Shown: positions 1 to 9,608 of the stretch, in pieces
How positions within the stretch are numbered: position 1 is the first letter of the stretch
Layout: each line of letters starts with the position of its first letter
Source of the DNA: Trifolium pratense
Lineage: Eukaryota > Streptophyta > Magnoliopsida > Fabales > Fabaceae
Length of the DNA: 64,000 nt
NCBI RefSeq assembly: GCF_020283565.1
Contig: NC_060062.1
Coordinates: 50,242,439 to 50,306,438 of the forward strand
Reading direction: 5' to 3'
The notes under the pieces: generated by a model
The model's input: the letters and a program-made list of their open reading frames with translations, nothing else
Told to the model about the DNA's origin: nothing
Database searches by the model: none
Made by a program: the position numbers and the translations under genes

Positions 1-42
1 TTCATTGAACTTTAACTAAAACTATAAATAAAGATTGATTAC

Positions 43-275
43 CTCGCCAAACCATACATGACGAGCAACGTGCTCATGATACCGTGTCAGAAGACTAGTA
101 TCAATCGGTCCTCCAGGCCACACCACAGGCTGCACCACAGGTTGCACCACAGGTGGCACCTCCGGCACAAGCTCCTCCTCCTGCTGCTCCTCCTCCGCCT
201 GGCGCCGTAGAAACTCTTCATGTCCGAGATCTTCGGAACGCCTAATTCTACCATCGCGTCCTCTGATACGCGCCA
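43..275 (-). CDS. Plant mobile domain (PMD/MAIN-like) protein, single visible exon, runs off left edge
   Basis: On the minus strand an exon opens after a TATCAG acceptor (276-277) and ends at a GAG|GTAATC donor (41-42). It encodes an Arg-rich stretch, a Glu/Gln run, a Pro-Val-Gln triple repeat (PVVQPVVQPVV) and then GGPIDTSLLTRYHEHVARHV-W-GE. The block after the Pro repeat is the start of the plant mobile domain as found in MAIN/MAIL proteins and in 'serine/threonine phosphatase 7 long form' proteins. That family is shared between host genes and Mutator-type transposons. The rest of the PMD should lie beyond position 1. Upstream (331-652) there is a palindromic repeat array rather than a recognisable promoter. 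A transposon-borne copy is as likely as a host gene. No start codon can be assigned. Confidence 0.6.
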
Positions 276-330
276 CTGATAAAAAAAAACAACATTCATT
301 AATAAAAACATGCAAATACAGTTAAAAAAT

Positions 331-652
331 GCATACCGGAACACTTGGGTTTGAGTATTCCGGTATGCAAACATTAACAAGCGAAACAGATGAGAAATTT
401 TAATACCGGAACACTTTTTTTCAAGTGTTCCGGTATGAATATTCATACCGGAACACTTGAAAAAAAGTGTTCCGGTATGAATATGTATACCGGAATACAT
501 AAACGAAAGTGTTCCGGTATGAATATTCATACCGGAACACTTGAAAAAAGAGTTCCGGTATAAATATTCATACCGGAACACTTGAAAAAAGAGTTCCGGT
601 TTGTTTTTCGTACTTACTCTCTCAAATTCCTCTTTCACAACACCGGAACACT
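331..652. repeat. Alternating inverted array of an ACCGGAACACTT motif
   Basis: Thirteen copies of CATACCGGAACACTT or close variants alternate strictly between forward and reverse orientation. Forward copies start near 332, 403, 444, 486, 528, 569 and 641; reverse copies lie near 355, 423, 465, 507, 550 and 590. The core 403-600 is a tandem repeat of about 41-42 bp in which each unit is itself a dyad, so it could fold as several stacked hairpins or as long cruciforms. It lies just 5' of the PMD exon. No coding content is supported. Confidence 0.85.
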
Positions 653-1003
653 TTTTTTAAATGTGAGTGGAAAATGATTTTTTTTTACGGTTTTACTTTA
701 TATAGGAGGGCATTTTCGTCATTAAAAAATTTGTGTTGGGATAGATGGAAGATTGTTGGGGTAGAAATTTTTTTTTTCTTTTTTTTATTGGTTTTCATTT
801 TTAAAATTCATACCCACCCAATTACCCGATCCAACCCAATTATTTATATTTTGTTGTGAGTATGGGTATATGTGGACCGAATTGAGTTCAGTTTGGCCAA
901 AATCCAAGACAAAGCCCACGTGCACATCCCAAACCACCTTGTCAATAGTCATAACCCAACAAACAAAGCATTTTCCCACTTATCGGTGAATATGAGTCAT
1001 ACT
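653..1003. other. AT-rich spacer
   Basis: This stretch has poly-T runs and no reading frame or motif that I can support. Nothing else was seen before the Mutator element that starts at 1013. Confidence 0.5.
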
Positions 1004-1012
1004 TAATGCTAA

Positions 1013-1925
1013 GAAGTTTTCTCTCCCGACCCCCCTCATTTCTTTTCTACCCCCCAAAAATCCCATTTTGCCCCTTGCGGTATGAAAATTTTTTGCCAAC
1101 AAACTTCGGTTTATATAAACCGAAGTTTTTAAACATGGAAAAAAAATTCGGTTTATATAAACCGAAATAACATATACCCCCCAAAAAGAAGGAAAATTTA
1201 TGTGAAAATTCGTGTAGAGCTACCTGTGGTAAATTTATCATATCTCTCTTAATATAAGTCGTATGCTAATGATTTTTAATCCAGTGTAAAGAAGACAAAA
1301 TTTACTACAAGATTGACACCGGAATTATTAAATTGCATTAAGTATAGTATGAGAAAATCTACCTACAAGTTTGAGAAAAGTTTCTGCAAAATGTTGTAGA
1401 GATACCTGTGGTAAATTTATCATAGCTCTCTGAATATAAGTCTTATGCTAATAATTTTTTATCCAGTGTAAAGAAGACAAAATTTACTACAAGATTGACA
1501 CCGGAATTGTTAAATTTCATTAAGTATAGTATGAGAAAATCTACCTACAAGTTTGAGAAAAGTTTATGCTCTGTTTCTGTACCTGTACCCATTATTTCAT
1601 AAAACTGATCCAATTGGATAGTTAACCCTCAAAACAAAAATTATATTTGTATTCTTGACACCCTAAGCTTTCTAACGAGTGGTGATTTACTCAAATCGGA
1701 CATCGTTTAGTATTTCAAATAAATTGTGGAAGTTGAGGGTCTCATGCAGAATTTATGCAGGAAAGCTGGAAAAAAATTTGGAACACAATATTTCGGTTTA
1801 TATAAACCGAATTTTTTTAGCATGACAAAAAAAATTCGGTTCGTATAAACCGAAGTACCCCCAAGGGCAAAAACGGAAATTCAGGAGGTAGAAAAGAAAT
1901 GAGGGGGGTCGGGAGAGAAACCATC
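1013..1925. mobile_element. Non-autonomous Mutator-type element (long TIRs, 9-bp TSD)
   Basis: The element is flanked by a perfect 9-bp target duplication TAATGCTAA (1004-1012 and 1926-1934). Its terminal inverted repeats are about 150 bp each, beginning GAAGTTTTCTCTCCCGAC on the left and GATGGTTTCTCTCCCGAC on the complement of the right end. Each TIR contains two nested hairpins of TTCGGTTTATATAAACCGAA type (1105-1124, 1147-1166; 1792-1811, 1835-1854, the last with one mismatch). Nine-bp TSDs and long TIRs are characteristic of the Mutator superfamily. The interior is non-coding and holds a diverged direct repeat of about 183 bp (1213-1395 and 1397-1567). Confidence 0.85.
1213..1567. repeat. 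Tandem duplication inside the Mutator element
   Basis: Two adjacent copies of about 183 bp share long identical blocks, for example CCAGTGTAAAGAAGACAAAA and the following ACTACAAGATTGACACCGGAAT. They differ by scattered substitutions. This is an internal duplication within the non-coding core of the 1013-1925 element. Confidence 0.8.
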
Positions 1926-1950
1926 TAATGCTAATCCTTCAACAACATTT

Positions 1951-1989
1951 ATTTTTTATTTTTTTGGTACATGAAGAGGGCAAAGCCCA
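1951..1989 (-). mobile_element. Very short 5'-truncated LINE insertion (3' tail only)
   Basis: A poly-T run followed by GGTACATGAAGAGGGCAAAGCCC reads on the minus strand as a GGGCTTTGCCC hairpin followed by a poly-A tail. The insert is bracketed by an imperfect target duplication AACAACATTTATT / AACAACATTCATT. The same hairpin-plus-tail arrangement recurs at 50811-50848 and 55841-55873, where the last is attached to LINE RNase H sequence. Confidence 0.55.
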
Positions 1990-2355
1990 AACAACATTCA
2001 TTCTCTATTCTCTATTAGTATTAATAAGTATGCGGATAAATATCTCGGCACACAAACCATATTGTAATTGGAGCTGATTCTCAATTAGAGAACAAAATTC
2101 AAAATTATAATCATCTAAGGAAAAATGAACAAACCATGATTGCAAGGCGAACGACAAAGATACTGTAATAAGATGAGAGACATTGAATACTTGCATACTG
2201 GAATTCTTCTTTCTCTACATCCCTATGGAACTTTCTTCTGCCAGTTTGTGTGCTACTTTTCTTCCAACAAGTGACAGAAAACTTCAATCTGTCGAAAACA
2301 TGCATGCACGTAGTAGCCATGATAGGAGAACTTGAACCTGGCAAACATACCTAAG

Positions 2356-2957
2356 CAGTGGCGGTGCTAGCCCGATAAATTGGGGCGGGCCGCTACAAAT
2401 ATAAATCGAATATACAAAAAAAATTACTAAAAAAAAGACATATCATATTGATGGTCTGTCTAGTATGAATATCTCAAAAATAATCAAAAGGTAGACCATT
2501 ACCATTTTTAATAAATAAATTTTAAAAATATATTATGAAATATATTTTATGTCAATTCATGTGTAAACTTCTTACTTTTTAATTAGTTCTTGTATTTATG
2601 TTTATAATATCATATGAATCTCTCTAACAAAAATTTAAATTTTTTTAACAAAAGATTGGTCAAACATGAATTTTTATACACAAACTCTATTTTAAATAAA
2701 AATTTGAGTACTTTTTTCTCCAAAAAAATATACTTGAATACTTTGACAAAATAAATTACACATTTTAAGACATCTATAAATTACTCCTATTAAACAATAA
2801 AACATTAGAAGGGATGCTTAAAAAACGAAATGTAACAAACTACACAGACTACTTATCGAGGGTTTTTAACCGCCGCTAAATAGTATACCTATGAAGAAAA
2901 ATTAATAATTCTGGTGCGGACCATGGCCCTGTCCAGCCCATGAAGGGCTCCGTCCCT
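2356..2957. mobile_element. hAT-type MITE, GGCGG-terminus family
   Basis: The left end is CAGTGGCGGTGCTAGCCC and the complement of the right end is AGGGACGGAGCCC, an imperfect TIR shared with the elements at 3754-4418 and 59460-60354. Flanks TACCTAAG and AACATAAG are a degenerate 8-bp duplication (6 of 8 match). The interior is AT-rich and non-coding. I call it hAT because the sister copy at 59460 has a perfect 8-bp TSD. Confidence 0.6.
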
Positions 2958-3753
2958 AACATAAGTGGTTTGGTCTCTTGTCTTCTGCCACTTGTAACTC
3001 ACTCTACAGTTGCTTCAAAGCTGTTATTATATATGAACTTATAAAGTACCAATTCAACTTGTGTCTCAGACACAGAATGGAGTTAGTTTTATTACAAAGT
3101 AATCCCACTTACTTGTAACATCAATCTTTTTTTTTTTTTTTGTAATTTTAATTTATATTATTTATATATTTCCATACATTTATCAATCTCAATCTCCATT
3201 TCTCTTTTTTCTTATAACAGCTGTATTCCAAAATAACATTGAAATCTAATTCACATTCCATTCATATTATTGTAAAGGATTAAATTTCTTAGCTTTAAAT
3301 ATGAAAACGGTTCATGTAATTACAGTTTGTTTTGATTTTAGTTTTTGTAAAAAAAAAAGTTTGATTTTAGTCCTTACAAAATACCAAAAGTTTTAAAAAG
3401 GTCATTGAAGTGAATTTTTGGCTGACATGTTAAGTAGTTGATGATTTGGCAGATGCTAACTAAGATTTTTGAAGACGTGGATGTGAAAAGTAAATTAATA
3501 TTTTTTTTTTCTCTATTCAATTTTCTCCCTTTGTCAACCAAACAAGCTATTTCTCTTCATTCCCCTCATTTGAACCAAACAATTAAGAGAATAAGAAAAA
3601 AAGGGAAGGAAGAGGAAGTGAGGACTTAGGATTGACTTTTTTACCTTGTCTTAAATAAGAAAAATGAACTGTCCGATTATAAATTTGTTTAGGAACAATG
3701 TAATGTAGTATTTGAACATCATATTTACCTTTAAACTAATGCTTATCTGAGTT
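2958..3753. other. AT-rich spacer
   Basis: No gene is supported here. The stretch has homopolymer runs and short phrases such as TTTTAGTCCTTACAAAA that recur in many plant repeats, but no terminal structures could be defined. Confidence 0.4.
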
Positions 3754-4418
3754 CAGGGGCGGAGCTGGGCTTGGGCTCGGTAGGGCCAGGGCCCGCCCCA
3801 ATTTTTTTTTAAAAAAATTATAGTGATAAAATACGTACATATATAATGTTTCATCATATGTTAGTTTATGATAGTGGTTGCTTTAACTTTTGATTCAGTT
3901 TTAGCGACCATAACGTTATGGGTTCAACACCCGGCTACTCCAATTATAAGTTTTAATTTATTTCCATATATTTTGTTTAACTATATGATAATATTATATG
4001 TTGTTTTTTTTGAAGGAATATTATATGTTGTTGTTATGTACACTCAACTATTAATAATATATATTCCGTCCGTCCCAAAATATAAGCAAAAGTCTTTCAA
4101 AAATTTTTAATGTATATTTGGTTCAAAATTTGGATAAAATACATTTATTTTTGTTGACTAACGTGAAACAGTGTCATTTTAAGGTATTATTGATAATTTC
4201 AAGTCATTCTTAACGCGGAAGAGTGTCATTTTAAGGTATTTTAAATCATTTAGTTTAATTTTGTTGGTGATCAAATTTATGCTTATTTCAACTTAATTTT
4301 TTGGTATACAATATTTTTTTTTCGATAAAGATTTTTTGGTATACAATATGATTTGCATATTTAATTTATAATTTTATTTTACGGCCCTCCCCATTGTTTT
4401 ATGCTAGCTCCGCCACCT
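3754..4418. mobile_element. hAT-type MITE with nested Stowaway-like end
   Basis: The left terminus is CAGGGGCGGAGCTGGGC and the complement of the right terminus is AGGTGGCGGAGCTAGCAT. Flanking octamers TCTGAGTT and TCTCAGTT match at 7 of 8 positions, as expected for an old hAT insertion. Inside, near 4066-4090, TCCGTCCCAAAATATAAG resembles one end of a Stowaway/Mariner MITE, but I could not find the partner end. No transposase frame is present. Confidence 0.7.
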
Positions 4419-4639
4419 TCTCAGTTAGCTAATTTAATTAAACACAACCCCTTGATGGTCCACACTTTTTTATTAGACAAATGTTATTTCTTACAAACAT
4501 TTGTTCAACAAAATCGAAGCTTGTATCTATTTAGCAGTTGATTAAAATACAAAAGGTTAAAGACCAGCCTAAAATTTTGTAGACTGCTTATGGAAAAAAG
4601 TAGTGTTGTTACATTCATATATATTTCGTAATATATAGG

Positions 4640-4738
4640 CTAGAAAATTTAAAGGTGAATAATTGGAGTGTCCGGGATTCGAATCCTGACTCCTGCACAT
4701 ATAATGAGATGTCCCTACCAACTGAGCTAAGCTCACGA
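4640..4738 (-). mobile_element. tRNA-derived SINE
   Basis: Read on the minus strand there is an A box TAGCTCAGTTGG (complement of 4719-4730) and a B box GGATTCGAATCCC (complement of 4674-4686), followed by a short tRNA-unrelated tail. The head keeps the tRNA-like order and spacing of the two pol III boxes but does not fold as a complete tRNA. It is similar to the + strand fragment at 5716-5800. Confidence 0.65.
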
Positions 4739-4740
4739 AG

Positions 4741-5380
4741 ACTAACTTGTGTCTTTTTATTAATTGAAAATTTGAATTTAATAATCTAAATCTAGCAGAG
4801 GTAGGGAAGAAGGAACCCTAGCTACACAAGTTCATCCTACAACATCCTTAATCAATTAATATAGTAAGACATACTAAAGAAGATATGGGATAGAGAGAGA
4901 GAAAAAAAAGGGGATGGAAGAAGTTACAGCAGAAATATAAAGAAATGCAGAGGAAATGTTTCCCAAGGACCTCAAATAGAAGTAAAATAAAAATAAGGAA
5001 AAAAAAACAAAACAAAAGAAGATGAAATCACTATTTTTTATAACAACAAATAAAAATCAATAACAATGATTTCAAAATGATTCCCATTATTTAAAAGATA
5101 AATCAAATTTATTCTAATATTACTACAAATACAATGGTATGTTTGCAATTTTTTTCGATTGAAGTTTTGAATAATTTAAATTTTAAAGGAATCGATAGAT
5201 TTTATTGTATTTTTTAAAAATAATTTTAATGTTATTCATATAGGATTTTAAAAATTTAAAAAATGTTCATATAATGAATCAAAACTCCAAATAAACTAAA
5301 GTATAGTATTTTTGTCAATTTGAATAAAAATAATACTTAATATATTTAGAAAATACAAAAGGTTTTGTTGATTAAAATTC
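4741..5380. other. AT-rich spacer without gene
   Basis: This is purine-rich and then AT-rich sequence, with many runs of A. No reading frame, hairpin or terminal repeat was found that I can support. Confidence 0.4.
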
Positions 5381-5385
5381 ATATT

Positions 5386-5650
5386 TGGGTATGGTCACGG
5401 TATCCGTAAGTTGCTTGCTAATAAGTGGGATGTGGTGATTAATCACACTCTTCATGAAGGGAATACGTGTGCTGATGTTATGGCTAAGATGAGTGTTATG
5501 GCTACCTCTCCGTTGGTGAAGATTGATACACCTCCTCAAGAGTAGTTATGTCCGCTCTCCGATGATGCTCGGGTAGTAGTGTTTACTAGGGAGTAATCTC
5601 TTTTGTCTTTTTGTTTTTATCTTCTCTCATGTAACCAAAAAATATAAATT
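5386..5650 (+). pseudogene. LINE RNase H / 3' end fragment
   Basis: The + strand reads YGHGIRKLLANKWDVVINHT then LHEGNTCADVMAKMS and a conserved tail PLVKIDTPPQE followed by a stop. The order hydrophobic strand, His-Thr, EGN-x-x-AD-x-x-A is the C-terminal part of the RNase H domain carried by plant L1-type retrotransposons. Only this 3' piece is present, so it is a 5'-truncated insertion with further stops. The RNase H catalytic residues upstream are missing. Confidence 0.75.
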
Positions 5651-5715
5651 CATATTTGGGTTTGATCTTAATTTTTTGTTTCAGTTTGGTTGTTTATTTC
5701 TAAAATGTAATATAT

Positions 5716-5800
5716 AGAAATTGGAGTTCGAACCCTGATACTCCTACTTATTCATCTTAAAGGGTGAAATTCTAGCTATTAAGCTAGTTAACGACAAAAA
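5716..5800 (+). mobile_element. SINE fragment
   Basis: GAGTTCGAACCCTGATACTC carries a B-box-like GTTCGAACC, and it is followed by a CTTATTCATCTTAAAGGGTG-type tail like that of the 4640-4738 SINE. The A box is not recognisable, so this is a 5'-truncated copy. Confidence 0.5.
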
Positions 5801-5934
5801 ATAAATAGAACATTAGTATAAATTTCATAAGATAAAGGACTATTTAGAAAAGGAAATAAAAAACACAATTTATTCTTTTATATGTTGAAAGATTTTTATT
5901 TTATTTGATAAACTTATATGTTGAAAGATTGAAA

Positions 5935-6030
5935 TGTTGTGTTGGCTCATATCTTGTGTGAAGGAAACTCTTGTGTAGATTGATTCGCTAGATTGGATGT
6001 TTCATTTTTCATGAACTCGAAATCATTTCA
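5935..6030 (+). pseudogene. Second LINE RNase H fragment
   Basis: The + strand translation reads LAHILCEGNSCVD, a stop, then FARLDVSFF. This matches the same RNase H C-terminal pattern (hydrophobic-x-EGN-x-x-D-x-x-A) as 5386-5650 but is from a different, more decayed copy. Confidence 0.5.
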
Positions 6031-6459
6031 AATTATCTATCATTTTTTTTTTTGGTTTACTTTTATCTATTTCTACTATCTTTCTCTTTTTTTTTAAGGA
6101 ACTATCTTTCTCTCTTGTAACAAAAAAAAACTATCTTTACTATCAAACTATTGTTTAGCCGATACTCGGAGAACTCAACTCCTCCGATCTTTTCTTAGTT
6201 GACTTTATTTTTTCCTATTGATTAAAAAAAATACCAGACAATTTGCAAAATGAAAAATAAAAGACAAAATATCCAATTGAAAATTTTAAAATTTAATGGA
6301 TCAAATTGAAATAAAAATAATTAAAAATTAAATTATAGAGAAATTATTCGTACCAAATCTCAAAAGCCCATTATCATTATTATCAACAAATCTTATAGAA
6401 AGCCCATTACAGACAAATTTGGTAATATAATAAACCCAAATTCCATACTAATTATATTT

Positions 6460-6487
6460 TCCAACGGCTACTTATTTCTAACGGCTA
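6460..6487 (+). promoter_or_regulatory. Two MSA (mitosis-specific activator) elements
   Basis: TCCAACGGCTA (6460-6470) and TCTAACGGCTA (6477-6487) both fit the MSA consensus YCYAACGGYYA exactly. They lie 17 bp apart and about 165-195 bp 5' of the POLLENLESS3-like start codon. MSA sites bind three-repeat MYB (MYB3R) factors and drive G2/M transcription of B-type cyclins and cytokinesis genes. Two perfect sites in a proximal promoter are strong evidence for cell-cycle control; occupancy is inferred. Confidence 0.75.
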
Positions 6488-6652
6488 ATTTTTGTAAATT
6501 TAAAAACCTGATATTTCCTCACAAATCTCATTCTTCTTTCTCCTTATTCTCTCGCATTCTCCAAAACACTGTCCATTATTGTTCCCCGCAGGAACCAAAT
6601 CTGTTCCAACCAACAACAACAACAACAACAAAAGTTGAAATCTTTTTCAACA

Positions 6653-8832
6653 ATGTTGCAACAAGAGATGTGGAATGCTCCTCCTGGTTTCAGACCCTCC
6701 AAATCTGCACCATCTTCACCTGCAAAACCTCTTGGTGTTCCCAGAACTCGTTCTGAATCTTTTCACATCACTCATAAGGTTCCTGTTGGTGATTCTCCTT
6801 ATGTTAGAGCCAAAAACGTTCAGGTACAAATTTTCGGCATTTGGGTTTCCCCCCCCCCTTTTTTTTTTAAGGTTTTTGTTTTTCAGATTTTATTATTATT
6901 ATTTTTTTTTTTGAAATTTTGATTAACTGGGTTGTTTTGATTTGATTTTGGGTTGTTTTGATTTGATTTTCAGTTGGTGGAAAAGGATCCGGAGAGAGCA
7001 ATTCCATTGTTTTGGGCAGCGATAAATGCGGGAGATAGAGTGGATAGTGCTTTGAAAGATATGGCTATTGTTATGAAGCAACAGAATAGGGCTGAAGAAG
7101 CTATTGAAGCTATTAAGTCATTAAGAAGTAGATGCTCAGATCAAGCCCAAGAATCCCTTGATAATATCCTCTTGGATCTCTATAAGGTCATTCATTCAAT
7201 TTCAAATTCGAGTAATTCAATATCGATTTTTTATTACAAGATTAAATATGTTTAGTCCTATAATTGTCTCGCTTGTTTATTAATCTCTATACCTATTCCA
7301 ATTTTTTATTCGAGTAATTCAATATCGATTTTTTATTACAAGATTAACTATGTTTTTAGTCCTATAATTGTCTTGCTTGTTTATATTATCTAGTAATAAT
7401 ATAGTGGTTAAAACTATAATGTAAAATTTTGTGGGGACTTACATTACTAGTAATAATACTGATTAAAGTTACATTTTTTTGTTTTGTTTTTGGAATACAG
7501 AGATGTGGTAGACTTGATGACCAAATTGGTCTATTGAGGCACAAGCTGTATTTAATCCAACAAGGGTTGGCTTTCAATGGCAAGCGCACAAAGACTGCTA
7601 GATCTCAAGGGAAGAAGTTTCAAGTCTCAGTGGAACAAGAAGCCACTAGGTTATTGGTAAGCAATGGTTATTCATATTTTAGTCCTTGCACATTGTGTTC
7701 AATTTTAATCCTTATCTAGCTTTTACATTGACTGAAATCGTGACCGAAATGGAATAAAATTTATGTAGGGATAAATTTAAAAATTGTTAGTATGTATAGA
7801 CGAAAAATATATTTAACCCTTGTTTATTATTTGATTTTTGTTTTCACTATGTTGTGTGTGATTATATATATGGTTTGCATAAAATTGATATTTGAACTTT
7901 GTTGGTAAATGAAGGGAAACTTAGGATGGGCACTAATGCAGCAAAACAACTACATTGAAGCAGAAGAAGCCTATCGTCGCGCACTTTGCCTAGCTCCGGA
8001 CAACAACAAGATGTGCAATTTAGGTATTTGTTTGATGAAACAAGGAAGAATAGCTGAAGCAAAAGAAACTCTCCATAGAGTGAAACCTGCAGTTACAGAT
8101 GGACCAAGAGGCTCAGATTCTCATCTGAAAGCCTATGAAAGAGCACAACAAATGCTTAGGGATCTCGAGTCCGAAATGATGAACAAAGGAGGAGTTGATA
8201 GGATTGAACAAAGTAGACTCTTTGAAGCTTTTCTTGGTTCTTCATCAATTTGGCAACCTCAGCCTTGTAAGGATCAAATTCACACAAGCTTGCCACCAAT
8301 TAGAACAACATCAGCAACTCAAGATGAATTTGGAGATGAAAACATCAATTCCAACATAGTGAAAAATCACATAGCACAACCACACAAGTTTACTCCTTTG
8401 GTGAACAACTCACTCAATGTTGCAGCTCCACCGTTTTATGCAGCGAAACCGTCTTTGAAGGAATCATTGACGAAAGAAACAAATGAGAATTTGAATCTCT
8501 CTGAGACACTGAAGAGAACAAGGTCTGGAAATGCTGCAGGATCAGTGAGAGTGAATGATGTGAACAGCAACAAGGTGAATGTGGAATTAGGTGTGCCTGT
8601 GCCTGGGAGCAAAGCTAGAAGGTTGTCATTTGAGAAGAATAAGTTGTGTGATATGTTACCTGACACTAAGGATTTTGAAGATGCTATTCTTTCTGCGATT
8701 TTTGCGCCTTCAAATGAGTTGGAGAATGAAAATGCTACCACTTCTGGGATTTTCTCGAAGAAAGTTGATAGGAGGAGGCTTAAGGTTTTCCAAGATATTA
8801 CACTATCTTTGAGTCCAAAGGCAAAAGCTTGA
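6653..8832 (+). CDS. TPR protein of the POLLENLESS3/MS5 family (POLLENLESS 3-LIKE 2-type), 4 exons, 485 aa
   Basis: Exons are 6653-6823, 6974-7186, 7501-7656 and 7915-8832, joined in frame with GT-AG introns. The start is the ATG preceding LQQEMWNAPPG; an in-frame TTG upstream is not a start. The N-terminus (WNAPPGFRPSKSAPSSP, then KVPVGDSPYVRAK) and the TPR core (residues about 58-220, including ERAIPLFWAAINAGDRVDSA and GNLGWALMQQNNYIEAEEAY) are typical of the MS5/TDM1/SDI family. Known members act in exit from meiosis II (TDM1) or sulfur response (SDI). The long Ser/Asn-rich tail ends RRRLKVFQDITLSLSP, a conserved C-terminal motif of the pollenless/TDM branch rather than of SDI1. Two MSA sites lie upstream. 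The second intron has a short tandem repeat near 7205-7390. It converges with RAD17. The family assignment is firm; the exact paralogue is inferred. Confidence 0.9.
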
Positions 8833-9051
8833 TTGATTTAGTTGAAAACTTCAATTTTTGAATAACATAGTTTTAGATTGGAGATGAGCTTGGTCTCCAT
8901 TTATTTAACTTCATTTCATGAATGTCACTGCCTTATAGCAGTTCTACTACAAGATAGGAGTAGCTGCATATTGTAGTCTCTTAATTGTCTAATTTAATTT
9001 TGTTATTTGTTTATTATGCCTTGTACCTTGTAAAAGAGGCACATTGACTTG

Positions 9052-9057
9052 AATAAA
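9052..9057 (+). terminator. Polyadenylation signal of the TPR gene
   Basis: AATAAA lies 220 bp after the stop codon, following a T-rich stretch with TTGTA-type upstream elements. It is a plausible near-upstream element for 3' end formation of the POLLENLESS3-like transcript. Confidence 0.45.
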
Positions 9058-9608
9058 TTGATATGATATGAGTTCCTTGGAACCAAATCTTTTCTATTGC
9101 AATATATGGCTTGCCTCAATCTGTACCTCATTATCTACTTTTTTTACCAATTCACTTGATTTATTTATTAGCTTCAAATAGCAGTAACATCCGATATGGC
9201 TTCAGTTGCACGTACACATGACACGTCCGATATGGATAATATTGCCTGAATTGATGTTGACAGTTTGAAATTTGGGAATGGTCTTCCAAGTTCATGCAAA
9301 ATTGCAATGACTATGAGCTAAGCACATTGCAAAATGAAAAATATTTTAATTCTATTGAAGAAAGCAAAATTAGATTGATATCTATTTTAACCGTGCAATG
9401 ACATTTACAGACACATTCTCATTAAGAGAAAAGCTTCAGCCAATTACAAACCAATGACTACATCAACATCTGAGCACCAATTACAAAAAACTCCTATATT
9501 CACAAAAAACTTCCCATTCCCTAAGAAAAGCTTCAGCCTTAATCAACACTGGAGATAAAAAGAGCGAATAACTGTCTAATAGGAAGGTCTGCAAACTGAA
9601 CAATTAGC

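Noticed and set aside
331..652. CRISPR-like array
   Set aside because: The repeats alternate in orientation, have no unique spacers of constant length, and the genome is eukaryotic.
674..859. Open + frame of about 60 codons
   Set aside because: It is driven by poly-T giving Phe runs in AT-rich sequence, with no homology or start context.
6635..6922. Longer N-terminus of the TPR protein and read-through of exon 1 into the intron
   Set aside because: The upstream codon is TTG, not ATG, and the frame beyond 6823 translates intron poly-T; a clean GT donor is present.
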